Below, piece by piece: positions 11,761 to 23,681 of a stretch of 64,000 nt of DNA. Origin of the DNA: Meghimatium bilineatum (lineage: Eukaryota; Mollusca; Gastropoda; Stylommatophora; Philomycidae); contig CM067312.1 of NCBI GenBank assembly GCA_034231615.1, forward strand, positions 6,311,747 through 6,375,746, in the 5' to 3' direction. The stretch's first letter is position 1; every line of letters starts with the position of its first letter. The notes beneath the pieces were generated by a model. The model worked only from the letters and a program-made list of their open reading frames with translations, searched no databases and was not told the origin of the DNA. The position numbers were made by a program, and so were the translations under genes.

Positions 11761-12370
11761 TTGAACGATTGTGGCACAGGGCGATGGGACAATGGATCGC
11801 GCTGACGTTTTGAACTCCTGAAGAGATATAGCACGCTAGAGTGAGACTAATGTGGATGATGATTCCTTTTCAATGGCCAGGATTAAAGATCAGGGTTGGA
11901 AATGCAGTGTTGCTAGAAGTGAACATTTTGGAGGGCGCAGAAGAAAGACGGTCAACCAGTATAGGACTGTCAGAAGAAGTGTAATAGCGGATACACTCAA
12001 GGAGAGATTGGAGCAACTATGGACGGGTCCAGTTTGCAGTGATGATGATCCGACGACTAACTAACTAACTATGACCAGCATAAAAAACATGATATACCGA
12101 ACTACAGTTCAAGTTGAGCCATATAAGCCAAGCATATCCGTTTTCAGCATTGTTTTATGGGTGTCATAAAAGTACACGTCATGGAAAGAAATGTTTTGCA
12201 TCCATCTTGCTCAGTGTAGCACGGATTTATCTTGGTTATTGGACTATGCAAATCAGTACGTTCCGATAGCAACTTACTTTAAGAACACTTTAGAATTAGT
12301 ACCTGAGGTACATTTCATTGTAAGAAAAATTTAGAATTGAAACCTTCAGGCAAAGACCTCTTTCTAGAAA
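11761..12370. other. Unassigned sequence after the LINE fragment
   Basis: 11852-12064 may be the decayed 3' end of the same LINE (ends in actaactaacta). The rest shows nothing. Confidence 0.4.
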
Positions 12371-12553
12371 CATTTTATAATTAGTACATTCTGGTAGAAC
12401 ACCATTCTAAGAACATTTTAGAATTAGTACATTCTGGTAGAACACCATTCTAAGAACATTTTAGAATTAGTACATTCAGGTAGCACACCATTCTAAGAAC
12501 ATTTTAGAATTAGTACATTCTGGTAGAACACCATTCTAAGAACATTTTAGAAT
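12371..12553. repeat. 43-bp tandem array
   Basis: About four copies of gtacattctggtagaacacc followed by attctaagaacattttagaa. More divergent copies extend upstream to about 12275. Confidence 0.88.
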
Positions 12554-12999
12554 GGTTACCTTGCTATATGTTTGCTGATGACAAAATATAACCACAGTAA
12601 GACACCGTACTTCCGTATGTTGGAATGTGTGATTATGTCTGGACTACTGGAATGTATTTACCTGTCTCAGGTAGATGGTCTGGCAGTTTTCAGTTAGATA
12701 GTAAACTCACAACGTCCTGATCATTTGTGAAAGTATTTATTTTCGACGTGGTGAAGTGGGCAAGTTATTTACCTTGCTCTCACGAGGATGCAAATTCGAA
12801 ATATAATCAAACATGTATCGTGCTGGTTAAAGAAGGTGACCAATGATCTTCACAGATCAACTACAGCAAGTCTTGGCTATCATCTCCGCTGTTTGACATT
12901 TTCTACAGTGTTGTGTTATATTGTTTCAAATCTTTTCCCTCTGTCGCCATCTGTCTCTCCATCCGAGAATTGTATAGGATGTCACGATGTTTCATATAC

Positions 13000-13200
13000 C
13001 ATCACTCATCATCATAATTATTTAGCATATCCCGGACAGGATGTAGCATCACAACCTTTTCAAACTTCTGCTGGTCTTCAGCAAATTTTTCTGCTTCTGT
13101 AACCGTCATGTTCATGTGATCTATGATTTCATGGTCCAAAATCTACTTTATGGACACTCTGAACAACTCAAGATTCTGGGCGCACCTTCTGCATCCAATG
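13000..13200 (-). pseudogene. LINE C-terminal fragment with ATG-repeat tail
   Basis: Read on the minus strand a short frame gives DHMNMTVTEAEKFAEDQQKF, then EKVVMLHPVRDMLNNYDDE and a stop, followed by ATGATGAGTGATGG. The pattern (A.K.AED..K....V...HPVRDML) is that of the last residues of many RTE-like endonuclease/reverse transcriptases. Only about 70 codons remain. Confidence 0.45.
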
Positions 13201-13315
13201 ACATATTTAAACATGCAAATATCTTTCGCCTATCGTCATACTGGGCCGACTTGTTTCCATGTTACCAGCAACCATGCCTTCCATTACTAGTTATTCCAAG
13301 CTGTTGCTGTGTTCT

Positions 13316-13817
13316 TTACATGACTTAACGAAACCTCAGATTTCTTATTTCTCTTTAAATGACTTGACAAAACCTCCGATTTCTTATTTCTCTGTACATG
13401 ACTTGACAAAACCTCAGATTTCTTATTTCTCTTTAAATGACTTGACAAAACATCAGATTTCTTATTTCTCTGTACATGACTTGACAAAACCTCAGATTTC
13501 TTATTTCTCTTTAAATGACTTGACAAAACCTCAGATTTCTTATTTCTCTTTAAATGACTTGACAAAACCTCAGATTTCTTATTTCTCTTTAAATGACTTG
13601 ACAAAACCTCAGATTTCTTATTTCTCTTTACATGACTTGGCAAAACCTCAGATCTCTTATTTTTCTTTAAATGACTTTGCAAAACCTCAGATTTCTTATT
13701 TCTCTGTACATGACTTGACAAAACCTCAGATTTCTGATTTCTCTGTACATGACTTGACAAAACCTCAGATTTCTGATTTCTCTTTAAATGACTTGACAAA
13801 ACCTCAGATTTCTCATG
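13316..13817. repeat. 39-bp tandem array, 13 copies
   Basis: tgacttgacaaaacctcaga then tttcttatttctctttaaa, alternating with a ctctgtaca variant. The unit is a multiple of three, so it yields a 13-residue repeat (DLTKPQISYFSLN) in one frame and another on the minus strand. Confidence 0.95.
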
Positions 13818-14208
13818 TCAGAATATAGATATTCATCATGTATAAGCACTGTACTTGAGTACAGCGGTTCTCAAACCTGTCAAATATGACAATCACCGCT
13901 CATATGTAACACTGAGTATGCTGGCATCGCCCATATGTAATACTGAGTGTGCGAGCACCATAAGACATTATAGGGGAAAGTCAGTCCAAGTGAAGACTAG
14001 TCATAAAACTAACATATTTGCAACGTACAGATACTATCCCCGTTCTATTCTTCATAATCGTAGATACCAACACTATTTGTGTCGTTTTGTGCAACAACGA
14101 TTCAATTGTAACAGTAACGCATAATGGATAGTGTTGTTTAACTTTGGAATGGGACGCAAGCACCGAGTTGAAAACCTCTGCTCTAGTAGAATTATCTTTT
14201 CACAAATA

Positions 14209-14350
14209 CAGTTGAATTCCTCTATAGCACATCCTTTTATAACAAATCTCTCTATTTAACAGCATTTTCCCAAATTTCTCAAGAATATTTATTTTTTATT
14301 GTTTGTATAACACGAATATATCTGATCATCCATTCTATTTAATATCTACA
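14209..14350. mobile_element. pogo/Tigger-like end
   Basis: TA|CAGTTGAATTCCTCTATAGC resembles the end at 49957, followed by more short tatagc/tataac-type words in an AT-rich stretch. It lies just before the RTE-like fragment at 14373. Confidence 0.3.
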
Positions 14351-14372
14351 CAGAGAATATTTGTAAACATAT

Positions 14373-15165
14373 AGAAGGAATGCCAGGACTCAAGATCATT
14401 GGGAAAATAATAAACAACCTGAGATATGCAGATGACACTGATTATAGCAGAATGTGAACAGGAACTACAAAGACTAATAGATCAATTTAATAAATGGAGT
14501 GAAAGATATGGACTAGATATAAAAATTCAAAAAACAAAAACTATGATAATCAGCAAAGTTACAGAATAACAAGTACTAAACATAAACACAATGAGAGAAA
14601 CTACAACAGGTAAAACAGTATCAATATTTTGGACACATAATCACAAATAATGGCAGATGTGAAACAGAAGTTAAAAGAAGAATAGGAATGGCTAAAAGTA
14701 CTTTCAATGACATGAGGAAAATAGTAACATCTCTAACAAATTACAAACAAGTTAACAATGAGAATTATAAAATGCTACATCTATTCTATATTGACGTATG
14801 TTTCAGAAACCTAGACAATAAATAAACAAATAGAAGACAGAATTGATGGCTTTAAAATGTGAATATATAGAAGAAAAGGGAAAACATCACGAAAAGAAAA
14901 CGAACAAAGAGATTCTAGCATTTTGTAGGAAGAAAGCACTATTAAAAGAATAAAGATCAAACAAGTATTATGAACATATTAAAAACATGGCACCTTGTTG
15001 AAGGCATTACTTGAGGGTACAGTCGAGGGGAGGAGGTAGACACAAATACAAGTGAGAGAGACTCATCACAAGATGGACATGTCACAGTCTAGCAGAGTTT
15101 ACAACCAAAGGCAAGAGACGGACTGTTTGAGACCCGTTGCAGTCAACCTTCGTCGCGGAGATGGT
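14373..15165 (+). pseudogene. Degenerate RTE-like LINE, from RT active site to 3' end
   Basis: It begins in frame with KIINNLRYADDT; the YADD catalytic motif is at 14425-14436. After a frameshift it continues as a typical RTE palm/thumb (LIDQFNKWSERYGLDIKIQK, then KTMIISKV). Further shifts lead to a C-terminal zone that matches the other RTE tails in this window in reverse: the great-many-Arg linker, then a CCAACCTTCGTCGCGGAG-type end near 15150. It has several stops and shifts, so it is inactive. Confidence 0.7.
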
Positions 15166-15412
15166 ACTTGATTTTTGTTTGTACTATATACAGTGAATGT
15201 CTGTTATTACATACATTTTGTCGTTAGCCCGGATCAAGTAGTTATACTGAGATTACGCTGTAGAATGTGTTCCTGACAGTTGAAATACTTCGCAGACATG
15301 AAATTGCCAGTAAATTGAAGGAAATTGTGTTCACGCTTGGCAACATCGTGCCAGACTTGTGTGAAATCGATGACTGCTTCAGGCAGTCAGAGATCTTCTC
15401 AAACTTTGTACT

Positions 15413-16609
15413 CACATGGCGCAGGTAACATCAATACATTTTCTGTTTTCTCGTGTAACATATGGCGCAGGGAACATCAATATGTATTTGTACTCACACA
15501 TGGCGCAGGTAACATCAATATGTATTTGTACTCACACATGGCGCAGGGAACATCAATATGTATTTGTACTCACACATGGCGCAGGGAACATCAATATGTA
15601 TTTGCACTCACACATGGCGCAGGGAACATCAATATGTATTTGTACTCACACATGGCGCAGGGAACATCAATATGTATTTGTACTCACACATGGCGCAGGG
15701 AACATCAATATGTATTTGTACTCACACATGGCGCAGGGAACATCAATATGTATTTGTACTCACACATGGCGCAGGGAACATCAATATGTATTTGTACTTA
15801 CACATGGCGCAGGTAACATCAATATGTATTTGTACTCACACATGTCGCAGGGAACATCAATATGTATTTGTACTCACACATGGCGCAGGGAACATCAATA
15901 TGTATTTGTACTCACACATGGCGCAGGGAACATCAATATGTATTTGTACTCACACATGGCGCATGGAACATCAATATGTATTTGTACTCACACATGGCGC
16001 AGGGAACATCAATATGTATTTGTACTCACACATGGCGCAGGGAACATCAATATGTATTTGTACTCACACATGTCGCAGGGAACATCAATATGTATTTGTA
16101 CTCACACATGGTGCAGGGAACATCAATATGTATTTGTACTCACACATGGCGCAGGAAACATCAATATGTATTTGTACTCACACATGTCGCAGGGAACATC
16201 AATATGTATTTGTACTCACACATGGCGCAGGGAACATCAATATGTATTTGTACTCACACATGGCGCAGGGAACATCAATATGTATTTGTACTCACACATG
16301 TCGCAGGGAACATCAATATGTATTTGTACTCACATATGGTGCAGGGAACATCAATATGTATTTGTACTCACACATGGCGCAGGGAACATCAATATGTATT
16401 TGTACTCACACATGTCGCAGGGAACATCAATATGTATTTGTACTCACACATGGCGCAGGGAACATCAATATGTATTTGTACTCACACATGGCGCAGGGAA
16501 CATCAATATGTATTTGTACTCACACATGGCGCAGGAAACATCAATATGTGTTTGTACTCACACATGGCGCAGGGAACATCAATATGTATTTTCTACTTTC
16601 TCGTGTAAC
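15413..16609. repeat. 38-bp tandem array, about 31 copies
   Basis: acatggcgcagggaacatca then atatgtatttgtactcac. Variants ATGTCGCAG and GCAGGTAAC recur. Open in all plus frames because the unit is 38 bp and stop-free. Confidence 0.97.
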
Positions 16610-16687
16610 ATATTCTTGTCAGAACCGTGGACTTTTTTTATAGATCTTCTGAACTCACGATCCTGTGAGATCTTATATCTGTCACAC

Positions 16688-17010
16688 TGTAACATTTGGT
16701 CCATGGTATTCTGCTGAGTCTTCTGTAACATTTGGTCCATGGTATTATGGTGAGTTTTCTGTAACATTTATTCCATGGTATTCTGGTGAGTCTTCTGTAA
16801 CATTTGATCCATGATATTCTGGTGAGTCTTCTGTAACATTTGGTCCATGGTATTCTGATGAGTCTTCTGTAACATTTGGTCCATGGTATTCTGCTGAGTC
16901 TTCTGTAACATTTGGTCCATGATATTCCGGTGAGTCTTCTGTAACATTTGGTCCATGGTATTCTGATGAGTCTTCTGTAACAATTTTTCCATGGTATTCC
17001 GGTTAGTAAC
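16688..17010. repeat. 36-bp tandem array, about nine copies
   Basis: taacatttggtccatggtat then tctgctgagtcttctg. It follows within 80 bp of the 38-bp array. Confidence 0.94.
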
Positions 17011-17089
17011 ATTTAGTTTACAAATACTGCAATTGTGTTTCTCAACTTATCGATCGATAATTTTTCATAGATTTACATAAATATATTGA

Positions 17090-17235
17090 AACTAAGATAA
17101 TGAGAGTATGCCGGCCTTGGTAACGAGTTCAAATCCCGCCGTAGGCATTGTGCATATGGACCGTTCATAAAGCGACTGCAATTTACAAAATGAATAATAG
17201 CATATAGAAGCATCGAGGATTTGATGATGATAATG
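17090..17235 (+). mobile_element. tRNA-like SINE head
   Basis: cgagttcaaatcccgccg (17126-17143) is a B-box/T-arm match, with atgccggccttggtaacg before it. A gatgatgataatg tail follows at 17222. No complete tRNA can be folded by eye. Confidence 0.3.
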
Positions 17236-17239
17236 TTCC

Positions 17240-17600
17240 TCCTTCGCTAGCGAAGGATGAGCATGGCATGAAAATGTGATAAATGTGATGAACAAGTAGA
17301 AAAACAACAAAAACGTTTGTGATTGTCTTCATTTGTGAGCTCGTAGATGAGCCAGGTGAGTCCGATGCGTGCACGGAAAGTTCTATTGCAGTGCATGCAG
17401 GAGTGTAGAGGGTTTGAAGTAGGAGAGTTTTCAGATCTGTCATTCCGCTTTCGTCGCTTGTAAATTGCCCACAGTGTTCTTTCTGTTTTCAAATTTAGTG
17501 ATGCCAGCAGTGATCTGGGTATGCCATGCTGACCGATCAAAATCTGTGGTCTCCCAGAAGCTAGGTTCAATAGAGCTAGGCTGCAGGATTTATTCATAAA
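17240..17600 (-). pseudogene. LINE C-terminal fragment with zinc-finger-like end
   Basis: The minus-strand frame reads IGQHGIPRSLLASLNLKTER, then HSCMHCNRTFRARIGLTWLI. The C-x2-C followed by FRARIGL is the C-terminal finger seen in a common class of LINE reverse transcriptases, normally CxxC...RIGLxxHxxxH. The His pair is damaged. Downstream sequence on the same strand (17205-17235) has an ATC/ATT-rich tail. Confidence 0.5.
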
Positions 17601-17999
17601 GAAATATCACACAGCAAACGGGATGTGAACCTGGTCTGTTCAGATGGCACCCACTCGCCTCGCAACTTGAGACAACATGTTTTCCGTCATTTTCCGTCTA
17701 GAAAATCCCTACAGCCAAGATATGCTTGGTAGATGGTTACCTTCTGAATATGATATGCTACTGTTTTTAAAAAAATGAAAAGTTAGTTTTGTTATTGTGT
17801 TTTGTTATTGTGTTACAGCCCAGGACAGAATACCACTTGTTTATTTCATGTCTACACTCAAAGTACCCAGAGAACAGAGAATACCTGGAAGATATCCTGT
17901 GACTAAAATACAACATTTCACATACATAAAAAAAAGGAAAGTAACCCATAGCATTTATTAATGCCGTAGGGGTGTGAGATGTTAGCGATCTCACATTTC

Positions 18000-18190
18000 A
18001 CATGCTCTGCAAATGAGGGCGGTAGCCATCTCCTCTCCCTCGCTGTCTTTACTTCCCGGTACCCATTTAAGGCTGGGTCGACCTGGGAGCCGTTGCGATC
18101 TGAAAACATTTTCGCCTCAACTGGGGAATGATCCCAGGACCACTCATATGCGAAGCCAGTGCGCTAACCACTGTGCTAACGCGGATCCAA
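18000..18190 (-). mobile_element. tRNA-derived SINE, minus-strand copy
   Basis: Read on the minus strand the head is TTAGCACAGTGGTTAGCGCA (A-box-like, near 18185), then GTCCTGGGATCATTCCCC (B-box-like, near 18125), then the core CAGCCTTAAATGGGTACCGG. A tRNA-derived pol III promoter followed by a conserved core. Confidence 0.55.
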
Positions 18191-18224
18191 TACATAACCT
18201 ACTTTATACAGTACAGCCTGTGTG

Positions 18225-18335
18225 CTAACCGTTTTCGTCACTTCGTCACTTCATATTACGTCACTTCGTAAGGCCAATCTGATTATTGTTGCTATTTTCA
18301 TTGCTTGGCGAAAGTATAAATCGTCATAATCAAGT
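18225..18335. mobile_element. Hairpin MITE, family 2, copy 2
   Basis: acttcgtaaggccaatctga, ttattgttgctattttcatt, gcttggcgaaagtataaat; it is the reverse of the 46920 copy (ctttcgccagacaatgagaa, taatcagattggcctt). Confidence 0.45.
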
Positions 18336-18660
18336 GCCGTCTCGGTTGACTGCAACGAACATCAACCATTCCCTGTATCTTACGGTGGTGGTGCACTCTG
18401 CTAGACTATAACCTGTCCATCTCGTAATGTTTCTCTCCCACTTGTATCTGTCTACCTTTTACTCGCCAGCATCCTCAAATCCCACCCACAAGTAAGGTCT
18501 TAAATAAGGGGTCATATCTTTTAATATGTCCAAAATACTTCATTTGCATAATTTTTCTTTCCTTCAAAAGTAGTTCTTTCTTCATGCGAAATGTTATTAG
18601 AACCATTTTGTTTGTTTTCTTCCCTGTCCACGAAATTCTCCTCGTGCCTGTATATAACAA
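18327..18660 (-). pseudogene. RTE-like LINE C-terminal fragment, more decayed copy
   Basis: The DNA is collinear with 31010-31370: shared segments include gcactctgctagacta, taacctgtccatct, aagtgccgtct and the Thr/Leu-rich segment read on the minus strand as KYFGHIKRYDPLFKTLLVGG. It contains indels and stops, and it ends at a CATAATC tail near 18325. Confidence 0.65.
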
Positions 18661-19099
18661 AGTAGAAATAAATGGCTGTAAAGCTGGGAATAGTCCAAGT
18701 TGCCTGAGCTAGTGACATCGACCACAGGCAGGTTGATAAAGTAGGCCATGGCACGCAGTAATATGATACGTGACGTAAAAACCCTCCCTTGGTATTGTGT
18801 GCTAGGTTTGGGAACGGAATACACATGTAAGTTCTAAACATAACACAGGGACACACATACCGTATAAACATAACACATGGGCACTCGCAGCGTATCCACA
18901 GTTATCTTTATCCACATATTTGCTGCAGCGTATTATCATCCGTTACCAGTAGAAAACGTGCTGCTATTTACATACCAAAAACAGTTCTTCAATTAGATGA
19001 GGCATTTGTGGAGGTTAATAACTTGATCTGACATTCCATGAGAGTTGGCACCTGAGAGTTGTTTTAACAGATCAGTTAATTTGAGGTGACAGGTATGTG

Positions 19100-19222
19100 A
19101 CATTGCAGTCAAAACATCCGTTTTTGTGTGGTTTGTGTGTGTGTGTGTGCGTGCGTGCGTGCTCTACGAGTTATATTGTAACATTGCAGTCGAAACATCA
19201 GTTTTTGTGTGGTTTTGTGTGT
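19100..19222. repeat. Two-copy duplication with TG/CG-rich run
   Basis: cattgcagtcaaaacatccg, tttttgtgtggtttgtgtgt, then cgtgcgtgcgtg, and a second copy with cattgcagtcgaaacatcag. A short GT microsatellite lies between. Confidence 0.75.
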
Positions 19223-19610
19223 GCAGTTATGACTGCAGAATGCCTTCAACACACACTGGACAAGTCTATAGGAGTTCTGATACCCGTTTGAATAAATACA
19301 CCAGAGTGTAACGGCTGAAAGTTCCGGTTCCACGCTGATTTATCAGTGTCTTCGTATATCTATTGTTTCTCTGTACGGGTAGTTCCCGTCTTTAAACCAA
19401 TCTCTAGCAATATTGAGTACCACCACAATTCACACTTATGAAAATCCTGAGCGGCCACAGTCCTTTAACGCATTCATTATCTCCGATCGATCCATTAATG
19501 TACATAATGGCATTGTGCTCGCCAGTGTATCAGTTCGCTCATTACCCGCATCATCCGCATGATATTCCACGATTATAACAGTAATATTTCTGGTCATAGA
19601 TTCTGTCTCT

Positions 19611-21538
19611 TGTTGGATTGTAGGAAACAGGTGAAGATTATGTCTCTTGTAGGATTGTAGGAAACAGGTGAAGATTATGTCTCTTGTAGGATTGTAGGAA
19701 ACAGGTGAAGATTATGTCTCTTGTAGGATTGTAGGAAACAGGTGAAGATTATGTCTCTTGTAGGATTGTAGGAAACAGGTGAAGATTATGTCTCTTGTAG
19801 GATTGTAGGAAACAGGTGAAGATTATGTCTCTTGTAGGATTGTAGGAAACAGGTGAAGATTATGTCTCTTGTAGGATTGTAGGAAACAGGTGAAGATTAT
19901 GTCTCTTGTAGGATTGTAGGAAACAGGTGAAGATTATGTCTCTTGTAGGATTGTAGGAAACAGGTGAAGATTATGTCTCTTGTAGGATTGTAGGAAACAG
20001 GTGAAGATTTTGTCTCTTGTAGGATTATAGGAAAAGGTGAAGATTATATCTCTTGTAGGATTGTAGGAAACAGGTGAAGATTAATGTCTCTTGTAGGATT
20101 ATAGGAAACAGGTGAAGATTATGTCTCTTGTAGGATTATAGGAAACAGGTGAAGATTATGTCTCTTGTAGGATTATAGGAAACAGGTGAAGATTATGTCT
20201 CTTGTAGGATTATAGGAAACAGGTGAAGATTATGTCTCTTGTAGGATTGTAGGAAACAGGTGAAGATTTTGTCTCTTGTAGGATTATAGGAAAAGGTGAA
20301 GATTATGTCTTGTAGGATTGTAGGAAACAGGTGAAGATTATGTCTCTTGTAGGATTATAGGAAACAGGTGAAGATTATGTCTCTTGTAGGATTATAGGAA
20401 ACAGGTGAAGATTATGTCTCTTGTAGGATTATAGGAAACATGTGAAGATTATGTCTCTTGTAGGATTGTAGGAAACAGGTGAAGATTTTGTCTCTTGTAG
20501 GATTATAGGAAACAGGTGAAGATTATGTCTCTTGTAGGATTGTAGGAAACAGGTGAAGATTTTGTCTCTTGTAGGATTATAGGAAAAGGTGAAGATTATG
20601 TCTCTTGTAGGATTATAGGAAACAGGTGAAGATTATGTCTCTTGTAGGATTATAGGAAACAGGTGAAGATTATGTCTCTTGTAGGATTATAGGAAACAGG
20701 TGAAGATTATGTCTCTTGTAGGATTGTAGGAAACAGGTGAAGATTTTGTCTCTTGTAGGATTATAGGAAACAGGTGAAGATTATGTCTCTTGTAGGATTG
20801 TAGGAAACAGGTAGAAATTCTGTCTCTTGTAGATTGTAGGAAACAGGTGAAGATTTTGTCTCTTGTATGAAACAGGTGGAGATTCTGTCTCTTGAAGGAT
20901 TGTAGGAAACAGGTGGAGATTCTGTCTCTTGTAGGATTGTAGGAAACAGGTGGAGATTCTGTCTCTTGTAGGAAACAGGTGGAGATTCTGTCTCTTGTAG
21001 GATTGTAGGAAACAGGTGGAGATTCTGTCTCTTGTAGGATTTTTTAAAAACAGGTGGAGATTCTGTCTCTTGTAGGATTGTAGAAACAGGTGAAGATTCT
21101 GTCTCTTGTAGGATTATAGGAAACAGGTGAAGATTCTGTCTCTTGTAGGATTATAAGAAACAGGTGAAGATTCTTTCTCTTGTAGGATTGTAGGAAACAG
21201 GTAGAGATTCTGTCTCTTGTAGGATTGTAGGAAACAGGTGGAGATTCTGTCTCTTGTAGGATTGTAGGAAACAGGTGGAGATTCTGTCTCTTGTAGGATT
21301 GTAGGAAACAGGTGGAGATTCTGTCTCTTGTAGGATTGTAGGAAACAGGTGGAGATTATGTCTCTTGTAGGATTATAGGAAACAGGTGGAGATTCTGTCT
21401 TTTGTAGGATTGTAGGAAACAGGTGGAGATTCTGTCTCGTGTAGGATTGTAGGAAACAGGTGGAGATTCTGTCTCTTGTAGGATTATAGGAAACAGGTGA
21501 ATATTCTGTCTCTTGTAGGATTATAAGAAACAGGTGAT
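19611..21538. repeat. 37-bp tandem array, about 52 copies
   Basis: tctcttgtaggattgtagga then aacaggtgaagattatg. Blocks differ by GATTGTAGG/GATTATAGG, AAGATTAT/AAGATTTT/GGAGATTCT and a one-C deletion (aaaaggtg). The GGAGATTCT type is confined to the distal third. Each unit contains an AG acceptor-like and a CAG|GTGAAG donor-like word in the sense direction of the host gene. Confidence 0.97.
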
Positions 21539-21624
21539 GAAGTCTTAGAGAGCGACGACTAACACGCTATAACTGCCTGAGCATCCGACAATGAAAGTGT
21601 GTTAGTCGTCGTTCAGACTTCTTT
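21539..21624. repeat. Imperfect inverted repeat (hairpin) at the array end
   Basis: GAAGTCTTAGAGAGCGACGA-CTAACAC at the left pairs with GTGTTAGTCGTCGTTCAGACTTC at the right around about 35 bp. gtgtgttagtcgtc also recurs at 48100-48115, so it may be a small mobile hairpin. Confidence 0.6.
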
Positions 21625-22204
21625 ACCTATTTCCTACGAAAGTACTATTTTACTACAGTTTTACAGCAGTATTACCTCTTATAGGATTATATGTAGTTTT
21701 TCTGTGAATATCCATTGATTAGCAAAACTTTATTACCTTTAATTATCTCATGTTCCCTATCAATCGATTTCGGTAGTGAATGATTTCACCAGTTTATCAG
21801 TCGTCACTGTCACACACGTGTTATCACTTGCTGTCGAGTACGTGTCAGTTAAGGTGTCATATATCAGGAAGCCATCACATACACGTCAGCTATATAACTA
21901 GAGAGCCCTGGTTTCTGCCCTATACACAATATCTGGCGCTGAAGAAACACTCACGTTCGCACGCACACGCATGCACACACGCATACATACACACACACAC
22001 ACACACAAACACACACGATTTATAAACTACATGACGGATATGTGTCACTGTTACTAATGAGATGCTGGGTAAAGTGTGATCGAATAAAAATCTTAAAAGT
22101 TGTTGTTCACTTGCCTGTATGTAGCCTGACAAAGCTGACTGTTAATAGGATTGGTTAACATTTAATCTCTGACAACTGACCACTGTTTTGATGGATGACA
22201 TTCG

Positions 22205-22375
22205 TTTAGGGAAACCACTCTAGTTTCAACAGTTTAGGGAAACCACTATAGTTTCAACAGTTTAGGGAAACCACTCTAGTTTCAACAGTTTAGGGAAACC
22301 ACTCTAGTTTCAACAGTTTAGGGAAACCACTCTAGTTTCAACAGTTTAGGGAAACCACTCTAGTTTCAACAGTTT
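22205..22375. repeat. 28-bp tandem array, six copies
   Basis: tttagggaaaccactctagt then ttcaacag, nearly identical units. Confidence 0.95.
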
Positions 22376-22654
22376 TATCGTGGACAAAAAAGGAGAAGGA
22401 TTTACTGAATTGTTTTTCTTTTATAGTGTTTAATGTCAGATTATATTTGAAACCTAATCCCCCCCCCCCATTTTTTTTCGTTCTCCCAATTGCAGGGCAT
22501 CATCGACATGCTCAGTCCTGTGAAGGATATGTTTCCGTCAATAATTATTTATATTGTATCATTGTGTCCTTGTTGTCTCAATGTACTATTATCTGTTTAC
22601 GATTCTAGTGTTGACGTATTGAAGTCGAACGTAAAGATAAATCCCATGGCAGAA

Positions 22655-22870
22655 ACTTGCCGTTGGGGATGAAGATAACTCGTCATGTACTAAGCCACAG
22701 CAACTATTGGGTCAGTTTCCTTTCGTGCTGCCCGTACGTTCTCACACTCGTACGTCAGGTACCCATTTACAGCTGGATCGACTGGATGGGCGGCGTGTCC
22801 GGCATCACGACCCGAATTTTTTTTTCTGTGTCAGGACGTGGTTTCGAACGTGGTACGCTATAACCATTTG
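22655..22870 (-). mobile_element. tRNA-derived SINE, minus-strand copy
   Basis: On the minus strand: a B-box-like CCACGTTCGAAACCACG (near 22845), a poly-A interruption, then GATCCAGCTGTAAATGGGTA (near 22765). Same family as 9580-9800. Confidence 0.5.
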
Positions 22871-22960
22871 CTAGTAAACAAATTCATTATTTTAAAAAAA
22901 TAGGAATAAGTAAGGAGTGTTGCAACAGAATACATAACACAATAACATCAACAAAAACGG

Positions 22961-22995
22961 ACGACGTTTCTACTAAAACATCTTTATCAGGATAA
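22961..22995 (-). ncRNA. Degenerate hammerhead-like motif, minus strand
   Basis: On the minus strand: CCTGATAAAGATG, a short T-rich loop, then AGAAACGTCGTCCG. Same layout as the copies at 910, 27006 and 47977. Confidence 0.25.
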
Positions 22996-23384
22996 AATCA
23001 AACAGAAAAAAAATGAATATTTTATTGCTCGGTTTAGCATCAGTCATGATATCTTTCATGCGTTGGGTTGTTACCAGACACTGAGGATTAATTTCTTCAT
23101 TGTCAACTATTTGAATTATAGCATATAATTCTACTATGTATTCAACAATTAATCAAACTATCTTCATATAGACTCCTTTCACTGTCAACCGCGAGGAAAA
23201 CAATTAATCAAACTTCATATAGACTGACTTTCCCTCTCAACTGCCAGCCAAAAACTTTTACAGACAACTGTAACAGTCACTAACTTACTGAATAGTTGAT
23301 AGGTATATCAACTTCTGAAGATTGGCACCTTGTACAGAATGATATTGCCCTACCAAGAGTAGAACCACTCAGCAGTAGTTTCAT

Positions 23385-23681
23385 CTCCACATCAGCAATG
23401 TTATCGCGACATTAACAATTTGATATCAACATCAACAATTTGATCGTGACATCAACAATGTGATCTCCACACCAAAATTTGATCTCCACATCTTTAATTT
23501 GATATCACCAGTAATAATTTGATATCAACATTAACAATTTGATCTTCACATCAAAAATTTGATATCAACATTAACAATTTGATCTTCACATCAAAAATTT
23601 GATATCAACATTAACAATTTGATCTCCACATCAAAAATTTGATATCAACATTAGCAATTTGATATCAACAATCAACAAACT
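23385..23681. repeat. 20-bp tandem array with a 40-bp higher-order unit
   Basis: gatatcaacattaacaattt alternates with gatcttcacatcaaaaattt, so two diverged 20-bp halves form a 40-bp repeat. Confidence 0.9.

Noticed and set aside
15325..16717. Frames of 163 to 433 codons
   Set aside because: The 38-bp array is open in all plus frames; no gene evidence.
17126..17143. Functional tRNA gene
   Set aside because: Only a T-arm-like segment is present; no complete cloverleaf, more likely a SINE head.
22494..22560. Possible exon after ttgcag at 22495
   Set aside because: Preceded by a T/C run, but no donor follows in an open frame and the phase cannot be tested.
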